From: Alcaligenaceae bacterium | Lineage (GTDB): Bacteria; Pseudomonadota; Gammaproteobacteria; Burkholderiales; Burkholderiaceae_B | Length of the DNA: 64,000 nucleotides | NCBI GenBank assembly: GCA_013416445.1 | Contig: JACCER010000016.1 | Span: 1-64,000, forward strand | Direction: 5' to 3' | In this document: one piece after another, positions 27,558 to 36,045 of the stretch | Position numbering within the stretch: the first letter of the stretch is position 1 | How the letters are laid out: every line of letters begins with the position of its first letter | Position numbers and translations under genes: made by a program | The notes under the pieces: model-generated | What the model was told of the DNA's origin: nothing | The model's database searches: none | Seen by the model: the letters and a program-made list of their open reading frames with translations, nothing else

Positions 27558-28782
27558 TGTTATTCAACCTTAAATGAATGCGTTCGAGCTCGGGCTTGAG
27601 ATAATCAAGCAAACGCCTGGGGTTCTCTACCATGGGAAAATGGCCAAGCTCGGGCATGACCGTATAGTGAGCACCCGGAATTAAATTTGCCACCTTCTGG
27701 GTATCAGCCGGGGCGGCGGAATAGTCATAGGCGCCGGTAAGCAAGACAACAGGCCTGGAGTGGCCATCAAGGCCCTGCAAGTCGATTTCGGCATCGAACT
27801 CGTCGCTGTAAAAAGACAAGTCACCCGCATAGACCTGAAACCCACCCTGGGAATAGATCCAGGCAGCAACGCGGCGCCAGAATAGCGGGCTAAGCGGGCT
27901 CATGAGGCCACGGACATAGCTCGGGTTGTGCGCCCCCTGATTGACCTGGGCATGGGCCAACATGGGGGACCGCCTGCCGGTTGCCCGAAATGGCGCCTCC
28001 AGGGCAAGGACACCAGCAATTAATCGCGGATGGGCAACAGCCATCTTCAACGCCATTGCCGCCCCCATGGAACAACCCAGGAGCACTACCGGCTTATTCA
28101 CAACTTGCTTAATAAATGCCTGGCAAACATCAATGTAGTCTTGCTTGGTCAGCTTGTAATTTTCCCAAAGCGCGCTTGTCAGTGGCATGCTGCGGCCATG
28201 CGACGGCAAGTCAAATGCCAGCATATTCCAGCTCTGCTGCAATTCGGCATCCGCAAGAAGGGAATGAAACTGCCTTGCGTCAGCACCTGCCGTATGCAGC
28301 ATCAGCAATACAGGCGCCCGTGGATTGCCACTGCGTTCATAAAAAACCTGTGCAGCCTCGCCATTGGGCAGCATCAAACTGGCATAAGCCCCTGTAATGG
28401 CCTGCAAGCCGGGATAAGACTCTTGTTGAGCCTCGACCTGACCACGCAATATTTCAAACAGACGCTCTAGCGTGTGCAAGGCTTGCGCAATATGCAACTG
28501 ACTGCCATCAACCTTGACGCCGGACGCCTGACGGCAAGCAGCGGTAAACGAATGCAAACCCACCGGGGGCGCTGCAGCTGTAATGGCACGCCATACGTGC
28601 CCGCTTGCGCGCAGCGCCAGCACTGGGGCCTGGGCGCATGCAATGACATCAATGATGCCCGCATCGCCTGCATCTGTGACTTCCAGGCGAATACCGCAGC
28701 CAAGCCCCACACTGGCGGCGCAGAACTCTTTATCACCCTTTGCCGCGCTGACCTGCCGCGCCAGGCATTCAATGATTTCCAT
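27550..28782 (-). CDS. Two-domain alpha/beta hydrolase with an N-terminal SCP2-like domain
   Basis: The 410-residue protein is longer than a plain alpha/beta hydrolase. Residues about 130-400 form the hydrolase with nucleophile Ser238 in GCSMGAA, Asp353 in GAYDYS and His381 in ELGHFPM. The first 115 residues are a separate alpha/beta part whose ending (VWRAITAA, VDGSQLHIAQALHTLERL) reminds me of the sterol carrier protein 2 fold, which binds lipids or acyl-CoA. That match is from memory and weak. AAGGGG supports the start. It is the first gene of a leftward operon and diverges from an ABC importer, with a shared 178-bp promoter region. Confidence 0.7.
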   Translation of the reverse strand: MEIIECLARQVSAAKGDKEFCAASVGLGCGIRLEVTDAGDAGIIDVIACAQAPVLALRASGHVWRAITAAAPPVGLHSFTAACRQASGVKVDGSQLHIAQALHTLERLFEILRGQVEAQQESYPGLQAITGAYASLMLPNGEAAQVFYERSGNPRAPVLLMLHTAGADARQFHSLLADAELQQSWNMLAFDLPSHGRSMPLTSALWENYKLTKQDYIDVCQAFIKQVVNKPVVLLGCSMGAAMALKMAVAHPRLIAGVLALEAPFRATGRRSPMLAHAQVNQGAHNPSYVRGLMSPLSPLFWRRVAAWIYSQGGFQVYAGDLSFYSDEFDAEIDLQGLDGHSRPVVLLTGAYDYSAAPADTQKVANLIPGAHYTVMPELGHFPMVENPRRLLDYLKPELERIHLRLNNND

Positions 28783-28848
28783 ATAGCCCCTTAAACTCCG
28801 GCCTTGATCACCAGGCTGATTTCCACTTATACCTGCAAGTATAGTTAT

Positions 28849-28859
28849 TTGTATGACAA
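28849..28859. promoter_or_regulatory. Putative second GntR/FadR-type operator
   Basis: TTGTATGACAA has the same half-sites and spacing (TTGT-N3-ACAA) as the site beside the GntR gene. It lies between the divergent hydrolase and transporter operons, 13 bp upstream of a strong -35 element. A shorter palindrome TATAC-N6-GTATA (28828-28843) is adjacent. Confidence 0.5.
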
Positions 28860-28872
28860 TCAGTCAATAATC

Positions 28873-28901
28873 TTGACTTACAAAAAGCCGCAATCTATAA
28901 T
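28873..28901 (+). promoter_or_regulatory. Sigma-70 promoter of the ABC importer operon
   Basis: TTGACT and a perfect TATAAT are separated by exactly 17 bp, 59 bp before the start codon of the binding-protein gene. This is the best promoter match I found in the window. Confidence 0.8.
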
Positions 28902-28960
28902 TTTTCAAAAGCCGATGCTGCCTATGCAATTGGCAAAAATACTTAATCCTGGAGACAACC

Positions 28961-30178
28961 ATGAACACCAAACCTGGAACAAAAGCAACGCCAAGCGCAC
29001 GACGTACATTTCTAACGCAAGCCGCCGCGGCATCACTCGCTGCAGCATTGCCAGCAATGGCATGGTCCAAAAACAAAGAAATCAGCGTAGGCGTCATCCT
29101 TCCGCTGTCCGGCGCCAATGCCCAGTTTGGCATCAACTCCCGCCAAGGCATAGAACTCGTTACTGATGAAATCAACGCAGCCGGGGGCATCAAGTCTATG
29201 GGTGGCGCCAAGATCAAGCTTATCGTGGCCGACTCTACTTCAGCCCCCACTACGGCCGCAACAGTTGCTCAGCGCCTCATAACCCAAAACGATTGTGTCG
29301 CCATACTTGGCGCATTTGCCTCGTCGCTAACCCTGGCCATCTCCGAGGTCACAGAAAGGCGCGGCATCCCGTTTCTGACCATGTCGTTTTCTGATCAAAT
29401 TACCGAACGAGGCTTCAAAAACATTTTCCAGATCGTTTCCAAAGGCTCCCTGATCGGCAAATGCCAGTTTGATTATGCCGTTGCCACCGCCTCGGGTGAC
29501 AAGAAAATCCAGAAAATAGCAATCATGTACGAAGATACGGCTTACGGCACCTCCCAGGCAGGTGGTTTACGTGCGGCCGCCAAGGCAGCAAATGTTGAAA
29601 TCGTACTTGACGAGGCCTATCCACTGGGCATTTCCGATGTCACCCCACTCATCAACAAACTACGCGCCTCCGAGGCGCAAATTGTGTTTCCGGTTTCCTA
29701 CCTGAACGATAGCTTGCTGATCATCCGCACCATGCGGCAGCAAAAAATCAATATGCCTATCGTGGGCGGCGCAGCCGGCTACGTTATTCCCGACTTCGAA
29801 AAAGCGCTGGGCGAATACGCCGAAGGCATTTTGTCGATTGCCCCAGCCAACTACGATATGGCGCCGGAATTTACCGAACGCTACCGGAAGCGCTATGGCT
29901 CGTTCATGGTCCACGAAGCACTTGAGCATGCCGTGTGCATAGACGTCCTGGCCCAAGCGCTTGAAAAGGCCAAATCAATTGACCCGGCCGCCATACGCAC
30001 AACCTTGGGCAATACCCATTTCACACAAGGCTGGGCTCAGGCCATGTCTGGCGGGTCTGTCCAATTCGACAAATCAGGCTTAAACACGCTGGCGGAACCT
30101 GTACTGGTTCAATGGCGCAATAAAGAACTGGTTACGGTCTACCCCAAGTCGCTCGCCAAAGGAACCGTCGTCCTCTAG
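28961..30178 (+). CDS. Branched-chain amino acid-type ABC transporter substrate-binding protein
   Basis: The 405-residue protein has a twin-arginine-like signal (ARRTFLTQAAAAS and an Ala-rich core ending PAMAW) and a type I periplasmic binding fold: VGVILPLSGANAQFG at the start, ADSTSAPTTAATVAQRL, and IMYEDTAYGTSQAGGL in the middle. Relatives bind amino acids, amides, aromatic acids or other small molecules. It opens an operon with two permeases and two ATPases. TGGAGAC precedes the start. The ligand is unknown; given the divergent nitrilase/lactonase/hydrolase operon it may be a nitrile-, amide- or lactone-containing compound. Confidence 0.88.
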   Translation: MNTKPGTKATPSARRTFLTQAAAASLAAALPAMAWSKNKEISVGVILPLSGANAQFGINSRQGIELVTDEINAAGGIKSMGGAKIKLIVADSTSAPTTAATVAQRLITQNDCVAILGAFASSLTLAISEVTERRGIPFLTMSFSDQITERGFKNIFQIVSKGSLIGKCQFDYAVATASGDKKIQKIAIMYEDTAYGTSQAGGLRAAAKAANVEIVLDEAYPLGISDVTPLINKLRASEAQIVFPVSYLNDSLLIIRTMRQQKINMPIVGGAAGYVIPDFEKALGEYAEGILSIAPANYDMAPEFTERYRKRYGSFMVHEALEHAVCIDVLAQALEKAKSIDPAAIRTTLGNTHFTQGWAQAMSGGSVQFDKSGLNTLAEPVLVQWRNKELVTVYPKSLAKGTVVL

Positions 30179-30251
30179 GGTAAAGGTCAATACACGCGAA
30201 GGCGGCGCTCGGTCCAGGCTCCGCCACCACCCGCCGTAGCCGGAGACTTAC

Positions 30252-31112
30252 ATGCAGCTATTACAAGCACTGATCGATGGGCTGTTGATCGGTGGCGTCT
30301 ATGCCGTCATTTCCATAGGCCTAACCCTGGTGTTTGGCGTTATTGGAATCATCAATTTCGCCCAGGCGCAATTCTTGATGATGGGTATGTTCATCGCCTT
30401 TTTTGCATGGAAATACCTGGGGCTGGATCCGCTGGCCGGTTCCTTATTGTCATTTGCCGTCGTATTCGTCATTGGTATGCTGGTACAAAAATTCCTTATC
30501 GACAAAGTCCTCAAGGCCCCTGAAGTCGCCCAAATATTTTTAACTGTTGGCTTGCTGATCACCATAGAAAACCTGGCGCTTATTTTATTTGGATCGGAAT
30601 TCCGTTCCGTTCAAACACCCTACCAGACCAGTTCCCTTGCTCTTGGCCCATTGCTTTTCAATGTTCCCTATCTGGCGGCATTCACATTTTCAGCCGTAGT
30701 AGGCGTAGCCATATGGTGGATACTCAAGAAAACATGGTGGGGCTGGGCGGTGCGGGCAACAGCACAAGACGCAATGGCTGCGCAACTGGTCGGGATCTCA
30801 CCCAAACATGTGCACCAGGTGGCGTTTGGCCTGGGTGTCGGCTTGACCGCGCTGGGCGGCGCCACCATATTGCCCTACCTTACGGTCTCACCGAGCATTG
30901 GCGATCAGTTCGCCGTACTGATGTTCACGGTTGTGGTGCTTGGTGGCCTTGGTAATGTGCTGGGCGCTGTCGTGGGTGGGCTTGCCGTTGGCATGATTCA
31001 ATCACTGTCAGCCCTGGTTTTACCGATTCAACTACAAAATCTTGCACTATTTGTGATTTTCATTCTAGTGCTTGCCGTGCGGCCCGAGGGCTTACTTAAA
31101 AGGTCTAGCTAG
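30252..31112 (+). CDS. Branched-chain-type ABC transporter permease (LivH-like)
   Basis: The 286-residue membrane protein has about eight hydrophobic helices and the LivH hallmarks GGVYAVISIGLTLVFGV and INFAQAQFLMMG at the N-terminus and VLGGLGNVLGAVVGG near residue 235, the loop that contacts the ATPase. It forms the membrane channel with the LivM-like subunit. It follows the binding-protein gene after 73 bp, with GGAGA before the start. The next gene begins two bases after it ends. Confidence 0.9.
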   Translation: MQLLQALIDGLLIGGVYAVISIGLTLVFGVIGIINFAQAQFLMMGMFIAFFAWKYLGLDPLAGSLLSFAVVFVIGMLVQKFLIDKVLKAPEVAQIFLTVGLLITIENLALILFGSEFRSVQTPYQTSSLALGPLLFNVPYLAAFTFSAVVGVAIWWILKKTWWGWAVRATAQDAMAAQLVGISPKHVHQVAFGLGVGLTALGGATILPYLTVSPSIGDQFAVLMFTVVVLGGLGNVLGAVVGGLAVGMIQSLSALVLPIQLQNLALFVIFILVLAVRPEGLLKRSS

Positions 31113-31114
31113 AG

Positions 31115-32119
31115 ATGAAGTCTACCACTGCCAAATGGGCCATCCTTGCCTTGCTTCTATGCATTCTTCCGTGGTTCATGAAAGACCAGGGTTATGCAAT
31201 GCGTGTCATTATTCTGGTCATGCTGTTTGCCGCCATGGGTCAGGCATGGAATATCGTTGGCGGCCTGGCTAACCTGATATCGCTTGGTCATGCCGCATTT
31301 TTTGGTATTGGTTGCTACACATCGACCATCCTGCTTATTCGCTTTGGAATCTCACCCTGGATAGGCATGTTTGCGGCGATGCTGCTGGCGGCTTTGGCGG
31401 GAGCCATTCTCAGCCTGCCAACCATGCGCTTGCGCGGGCACTATTTTGCCTTGGCCACACTTGCTTTTGGCGAAGTCATGCGCGCCATTGCCAATACCTG
31501 GAGCTCTCTTACAGGTGGGCCCGTCGGTATTTCGGTGCCACTTTCAGACAACAGCTTTTGGTTGATGCAATTCAAATCCAGCATTCCCTACTACTACATT
31601 ATGTTGGGCGCACTGGCAGTCACAACCCTCATATTCATAATAGTCAGCCGCTCCAAACTCGGATATCGACTGCGCGCCGTCAAGGCCAACCCTGAAGCTG
31701 CCGAAGTCATTGGCGTCGACACCATGCGCACCAAAATTTTCGCGGCAGTGCTATCAGCGGGGCTGATGGGCGCATGCGGTACGTTATTTGCCCAGTTCAA
31801 TTTCTTTTTCGACCCAGATACCGCTTTCTCTTTGGCCGGAATCTCGATCAAGGTCGCACTGGTTTGCATCATAGGCGGCCTTGGTACCGCCGCTGGCCCG
31901 ATTATTGGCGCATTTTTCATACTTCCCGTAGAAGAGCTGTTCAATAGTTTGTTGGCTGGCCAGGCTGCAGGCGTGTCCCAGCTTGCCTACGGAGTCATCT
32001 TGATTACCATCATCTTGCTAGAGCCACGCGGCATAACAGCCCTGACAGACCGCCTGGCGCAGCGATGGCGAACAAAAAAAGAAGCCCGCAAGAACAAGCT
32101 ATCGTGGGAGACCAAGTAA
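31115..32119 (+). CDS. Branched-chain-type ABC transporter permease (LivM-like)
   Basis: The 334-residue membrane protein shows LivM features: GLANLISLGHAAFFGIGCYT near residue 50, LRGHYFALATLAFGE near 107 and the ATPase-contact loop IGGLGTAAGPIIGA near 248. It pairs with the LivH-like subunit. The C-terminus ends in a basic tail. The ATPase gene follows after one base, so the four cytoplasm-facing subunits are translated as a tight group. Confidence 0.9.
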   Translation: MKSTTAKWAILALLLCILPWFMKDQGYAMRVIILVMLFAAMGQAWNIVGGLANLISLGHAAFFGIGCYTSTILLIRFGISPWIGMFAAMLLAALAGAILSLPTMRLRGHYFALATLAFGEVMRAIANTWSSLTGGPVGISVPLSDNSFWLMQFKSSIPYYYIMLGALAVTTLIFIIVSRSKLGYRLRAVKANPEAAEVIGVDTMRTKIFAAVLSAGLMGACGTLFAQFNFFFDPDTAFSLAGISIKVALVCIIGGLGTAAGPIIGAFFILPVEELFNSLLAGQAAGVSQLAYGVILITIILLEPRGITALTDRLAQRWRTKKEARKNKLSWETK

Positions 32120-32120
32120 C

Positions 32121-32861
32121 ATGGATGAACTCCTGAAGGTCGAAAATATAACGCGACGCTTTGGCGGCCTAACCGCAGTCAACGATGTCTCATTTAGCGT
32201 GAACCGCGGCGATATCGTGGGGCTGATCGGGCCCAACGGGGCAGGCAAAACCACTCTGTTCAACCTAGTGATGGGCCTCACCATACCCAACAGCGGCAAG
32301 GTAAGCCTGGACGGGCAGGCAATCACGGGAAAAAAGCCCAATTTCATTGCACGGCAAGGCATGACCAAGACTTTCCAGAATGTGGCGTTGTTTCCCGAAA
32401 TGACAGTACTGAACAATGTATTGGTTGGCGGCCTGCTGCGCCTGTCCATTCCCGAGGCACGTGAGCTGGCTCAAAAAAGCCTGGCTCGCGTCGGCCTATC
32501 GGACATTGCTGAAAAAATGGCTGGGAGCCTGTCTTTTCCCGAGCGGGCACGGGTTGAACTTGCACGGGCACTATGCACGGGCCCAAAACTGTTGCTGCTG
32601 GACGAAGTCATGGCCGCGCTCAACGAGGCGGAAATGGATGCGATTCTGGCCCTGATCAAATCCTTGCGCGATAACGAAGGGCTCACCTTCATCGTTATCG
32701 AACATCACATGAGGGCCATCATGACGCAGTGCAATCGGATTATTGTTCTTAATTTTGGCCAAAAAATTGCTGAAGGCGCTCCTGTGGATGTAGCCAACAA
32801 CCCTGCGGTTATCGAGGCTTATCTGGGCAAGTCGCTTGAAACCGAAGCGGAGCAATCATGA
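32121..32861 (+). CDS. ABC transporter ATPase (LivG-like) with an atypical signature motif
   Basis: The 246-residue ATPase has a normal Walker A (GPNGAGKT, residues 37-44) and a switch His in VIEHH (195). The C-loop is unusual: at residues 137-141 it reads LSFPE where the family has LSGGQ or LSYGQ, and Walker B ends LLLDEVMAAL where DEP is usual. I recall this variant from some LivG-type proteins, so the protein may still work, but it departs clearly from its LivF partner, which has LSGGEQQ. It overlaps the next gene by four bases (ATGA). Confidence 0.87.
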   Translation: MDELLKVENITRRFGGLTAVNDVSFSVNRGDIVGLIGPNGAGKTTLFNLVMGLTIPNSGKVSLDGQAITGKKPNFIARQGMTKTFQNVALFPEMTVLNNVLVGGLLRLSIPEARELAQKSLARVGLSDIAEKMAGSLSFPERARVELARALCTGPKLLLLDEVMAALNEAEMDAILALIKSLRDNEGLTFIVIEHHMRAIMTQCNRIIVLNFGQKIAEGAPVDVANNPAVIEAYLGKSLETEAEQS

Positions 32862-33571
32862 GCTTGCTATCAATCAAAAACCTGAACGCCTCATATGGCG
32901 AAGGCATGGTGTTGCACAACGTGTCACTAGAGGTCCCACAAGGGGGCTTTACGGCAGTGATTGGCGCGAATACAGCGGGAAAAAGCACTTTATTGCGCGC
33001 CATCTCTGGTTTACTCAGCAATGTATCCGGAAGCATCATGTTCGCCGGCAAAGAAATACTCAAAATGCCAGCCCATTTGATCCCCATCGAAGGCATTGCA
33101 CACGTCCCCGAAGGACGCCATGTATTCCCCAACATGACGGTGGAAGAAAACCTGTTTCTCGGCGCCTATAGCCTGCGGGCCCAAAAAATAAACCTGGCAC
33201 ACCATTTTGACGAGGTTTATACGCTGTTTCCGCGCCTGCACGAGCGCAAGCAACAGCGCGCAGGCACGCTGTCGGGGGGCGAGCAGCAAATGGTTGCGCT
33301 TGGTCGGGCCCTCATGCTTAAGCCCAAGCTGTTAATGCTCGACGAACCCAGCCATGGCCTTGCACCAAAAGTAGTGGAAGAACTGCACCAGGCACTGGTA
33401 AAAATACATAAAACCGGGCAGACCATTCTGTTAATTGAACAAAACACCCGACTTGCACTTTCAGTGGCCGAACATGCATCAGTACTGCAATCAGGCGAAC
33501 TGATACTAACTGGGCAATCTAAAGACTTGCTTAGTGACGAGCGCGTCCGTGCCGCCTACCTGGGCATATAG
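32858..33571 (+). CDS. ABC transporter ATPase (LivF-like)
   Basis: The 237-residue ATPase has Walker A GANTAGKST (36-44; Thr replaces the usual Gly after Asn), the LivF-type segment GIAHVPEGRHVFPNMTVEENL, a standard signature LSGGEQQMVALGRAL and Walker B LLMLDEPSHGLAP. It forms a heterodimer with the LivG-like ATPase. It is the last gene of the importer operon and is convergent with trhO. Confidence 0.92.
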   Translation: MSLLSIKNLNASYGEGMVLHNVSLEVPQGGFTAVIGANTAGKSTLLRAISGLLSNVSGSIMFAGKEILKMPAHLIPIEGIAHVPEGRHVFPNMTVEENLFLGAYSLRAQKINLAHHFDEVYTLFPRLHERKQQRAGTLSGGEQQMVALGRALMLKPKLLMLDEPSHGLAPKVVEELHQALVKIHKTGQTILLIEQNTRLALSVAEHASVLQSGELILTGQSKDLLSDERVRAAYLGI

Positions 33572-33623
33572 GCAACATAGCTATCCTGATAACCGATAAC
33601 AACAACTTGAAACTGCCCAAGGC

Positions 33624-34634
33624 CTAGGCCCTGGCCTTGGCAGCACTCAGTTGCTGCTGGCGCAGTGCGGCCTCGGCATCGGCCTTGTCTTTGGCCGCCT
33701 TTTTAAGCTCGACACGCACGCCTATATGGCGTTCTTCGCGTTGCCTGGCCAGCTCCACTTGCTTCTGGCGCTCGGCAAAGCGTGCTTTTTGCTCTTCGGT
33801 ATGCTTATCGTGACAATGCGGGCAACTGACGCCTTCCACAAAATATTCAGTTGCCTTGTCTGCGGCGCTTAATGGCAAACGGCAGGCTCGGCAGAACTCG
33901 TAGTGACCAGGCTCAAGGCCATGCTTTACAGACACCCGCTCGTCAAAGACAAAGCAGTCGCCATCCCAGCGACTTTGTTCAGCCGGCACGGTTTCCAGAT
34001 ACTTCAGGATGCCACCCTCAAGGTGGTATACCTCGTCGAAGCCTAGCGTGCGCATATATGCGGTGGATTTCTCGCAGCGTATTCCGCCAGTACAAAACAT
34101 GGCGACTCGGGGTTTGTTATGCAACAACCCGCCTTCGGCCGACTGTTCTTTTACCCATTGCGGAAACTCGGTGAAACTGGCGGTTTGGGGATTTACCGCG
34201 CGGTTGAAGGTGCCAATGGCCACTTCGTAGTCGTTACGCGTATCAACCACCACCACATTGGGGTCGTCGATAAGGGCATTCCAGTCTTCTGGTTTTACAT
34301 AGGTGCCGGCCATGGTTTGCGCATGCACATTGGGCACGCCCATGGTTACGATTTCGCGCTTGAGCTTCACCTTCATGCGATAGAAGGGCAAGCGTTCGGA
34401 CCATGACTCTTTATGAACCAAAGCAGCCAAACGGGCATCACTGCGCAAATAAGCAAGTACAGCAGCAATACCCTCAGAGGGCCCGGCTATGGTGCCGTTA
34501 ACGCCCTCTTCGGCCAAAAGCAGCGTACCTTTAACATCGTTGGCTACGCAGCACGCTAGCAAGGGTGCCTGTAGCGCTTCGAAGTCGGGAAGATGTACAA
34601 ATTTGTACAACGCTGCAATCAGAAAATTAGACAT
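33624..34634 (-). CDS. trhO: tRNA uridine(34) hydroxylase, rhodanese-domain
   Basis: The 336-residue protein matches the TrhO/YceA family: an N-terminal acylphosphatase-like domain with [14 protein letters not shown], a rhodanese domain with [16 protein letters not shown] (Cys181 and Cys187), and a C-terminal Cys-rich region CRACRLPL ... CPHCHD. It makes 5-hydroxyuridine at the wobble position of some tRNAs. The C-terminus is extended by a charged Lys/Ala-rich tail of about 55 residues. I start at the ATG at 34634; a TTG four codons upstream is also in frame. A GC-rich hairpin (CCAAGGCC ... GGCCTTGG) overlaps its 3' end. Confidence 0.9.
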   Translation of the reverse strand: MSNFLIAALYKFVHLPDFEALQAPLLACCVANDVKGTLLLAEEGVNGTIAGPSEGIAAVLAYLRSDARLAALVHKESWSERLPFYRMKVKLKREIVTMGVPNVHAQTMAGTYVKPEDWNALIDDPNVVVVDTRNDYEVAIGTFNRAVNPQTASFTEFPQWVKEQSAEGGLLHNKPRVAMFCTGGIRCEKSTAYMRTLGFDEVYHLEGGILKYLETVPAEQSRWDGDCFVFDERVSVKHGLEPGHYEFCRACRLPLSAADKATEYFVEGVSCPHCHDKHTEEQKARFAERQKQVELARQREERHIGVRVELKKAAKDKADAEAALRQQQLSAAKARA

Positions 34635-34696
34635 AACCGTTAACAAGTCAAAAAACCAGGAACTGGCATTTTAACCGCTATCGGTCAGCGCGCTCG

Positions 34697-34864
34697 TTAG
34701 CTTGGAGACTTGGTGTGCTTTTTGCCGTAGCGTTCGTTACCAACGCCGCTCATGCTGATAATTCGTTTGGCCGAGGCCTCTTTTGCCCGATCTTGGTTAA
34801 TGCGCTGCTGAATACCGATTTGCAACGGTCGAAACGGGGTTGGTGTACGTGGTTTTACAAGCAT
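34697..34864 (-). CDS. Possible small basic protein (55 aa)
   Basis: A short frame starts at an ATG preceded by GAGGG at good distance and encodes a 55-residue, strongly basic protein rich in Pro near the start (VKPRTPTPFRPLQ) and Lys/Ser at the end. It is soluble, has no Cys and no membrane segment. It ends 62 bp before trhO on the same strand and could be co-transcribed with it. I recognise no family. The ribosome binding site and otherwise empty 480-bp gap are the only evidence. Confidence 0.4.
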   Translation of the reverse strand: MLVKPRTPTPFRPLQIGIQQRINQDRAKEASAKRIISMSGVGNERYGKKHTKSPS

Positions 34865-35129
34865 ACTACCCTCACAATCAAAAACTATTGTCGTCTGATG
34901 CGACCTTCGAACTGGGCTGCGTATGCCAGTAGTTGCTTGGCATGGCACCCAGACCAACCTTTAAGATACCCTATTTTGATGACAATTACGTGAAAATAGC
35001 CGAATATGTATATTTACCTTGATAAAAGCAGACTAATTCCACTGAAATTGCAACTTAGAGCGTGATTCAAGCAAGCAAAGTTCGTGCCCGCCTCGTCCTG
35101 AAACAAGACATTTACATAAGGAAACACAT

Positions 35130-35600
35130 ATGACATCGCCAGCAATCCGCCTGGAGACACTGGGCATCAGCTTGCCCGCAGTAAGCCAGCCCGTAGCCAA
35201 CTTCCTTCCCTATGTGCAAGACGGCAACATGTTGTACCTATCCGGCCAAGGGCCGCGCAAAAGCGACGGCACCTATCATCAAGGCAAAGTCGGGGCTGAC
35301 GTTGGTCTGGAAGACGCCTACGATCACGCCCGCCTGACCGGAATCAATCTGCTGGCAGTACTGCATTCCGCCATAGGTGGCGACTGGTCGCGGGTACAGC
35401 GCATTGTCAAATTATTCGGTATGGTCAATGCCACCCCGGATTTCCAGTCACAACCCAAGGTCATCAACGGCTGTTCCGACCTGCTGGTTGCAGTCTTCGG
35501 CGATGCAGGCCGCCACGCGCGGTCGGCAGTAGGCATGGGCTCGCTACCCGGCGGCATGACAGTTGAAATAGAAATGATCGTTGCGTTGAAGCAAGATTAA
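35130..35600 (+). CDS. RidA/YjgF-like family protein
   Basis: The 156-residue protein belongs to the longer RidA subgroup (YjgF-like), seen in YLSGQGPRKSDG near the start, DARLTGINLLAVL-like helix, VQRIVKLFGMVNATPDF and ARSAVGMGSLPGGMTVEIE at the end, where canonical RidA has the Arg that contacts enamine/imine substrates. RidA proteins hydrolyse reactive imines, but this subgroup may differ. AAGGAAA precedes the start. It stands alone between trhO and a tRNA gene. Confidence 0.85.
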   Translation: MTSPAIRLETLGISLPAVSQPVANFLPYVQDGNMLYLSGQGPRKSDGTYHQGKVGADVGLEDAYDHARLTGINLLAVLHSAIGGDWSRVQRIVKLFGMVNATPDFQSQPKVINGCSDLLVAVFGDAGRHARSAVGMGSLPGGMTVEIEMIVALKQD

Positions 35601-35604
35601 TAAT

Positions 35605-35642
35605 GTAGGTCGAATTAGGCGCGCCAGCGCCGTAATTCGACA
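35605..35642 (-). repeat. REP-like palindromic element
   Basis: GTAGGTCGAATTAGGCGC, GCCAGCGCC and GTAATTCGACACC form a reverse-oriented copy immediately after the RidA-like gene. Compensating changes keep both arms paired (TCGAATTA with TAATTCGA). Confidence 0.85.
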
Positions 35643-35663
35643 CCAATTACTCGGCAATAAACA

Positions 35664-35697
35664 CAAAAAAACCCGCAAGGCGTATGGCTTGCGGGTT
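35664..35697 (-). terminator. Rho-independent terminator behind tRNA-Ser
   Basis: AACCCGCAAG and CTTGCGGGTT form a perfect 10-bp stem with an 8-base loop. A run of A on the given strand at its left end gives a U-run for leftward transcription. It lies 63 bp after the tRNA-Ser 3' end. Confidence 0.85.
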
Positions 35698-35759
35698 CTT
35701 GTGGTGCTTGTATTACACCGACCAGACTGAATAGGCAGCATTTCAGCAGGCAAATGATC

Positions 35760-35850
35760 TGGCGGACGGAGAGGGATTCGAACCCTCGATACGCTATAAA
35801 CGTATACACGCTTTCCAGGCGTGCGCCTTCAACCGCTCGGCCACCCGTCC
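35760..35850 (-). tRNA. tRNA-Ser(GGA)
   Basis: The reverse strand gives a class II tRNA of 91 nt: acceptor GGACGGG/TCCGTCC with a final G-T wobble, anticodon stem CACGC/GCGTG with loop CTGGAAA (anticodon GGA, codons UCC/UCU), a long variable arm (ATACG-type stem), T stem with loop TTCGAAT, discriminator G and encoded CCA. Confidence 0.95.
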
Positions 35851-35993
35851 TATTCTGGCTTTCTTTACGAAAGCGAAGTCCGCCATTCTAACAGAATCTG
35901 GCGACTTTGTATTTTGCCAGCATTTTTCAGCCCAGAAAGCGAAGCCGCACCAGGGGCGGGCCACGCACTTGGCGTTTTTGCCACGGAAGTTTT

Positions 35994-36028
35994 GTTGGAT
36001 TACGCGCCTGGCGGCGCTAATTCAACCC
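35994..36028 (+). repeat. REP-like palindromic element
   Basis: GTTGGATTACGCGCC, TGGCGGC and GCTAATTCAACCC form a full copy 18 bp after the ribE stop. The outer arms TTGGATTA and TAATTCAA differ from the consensus; most positions, but not all, still pair. Confidence 0.8.
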
Positions 36029-36045
36029 ATGATCCAGTATTTAGT

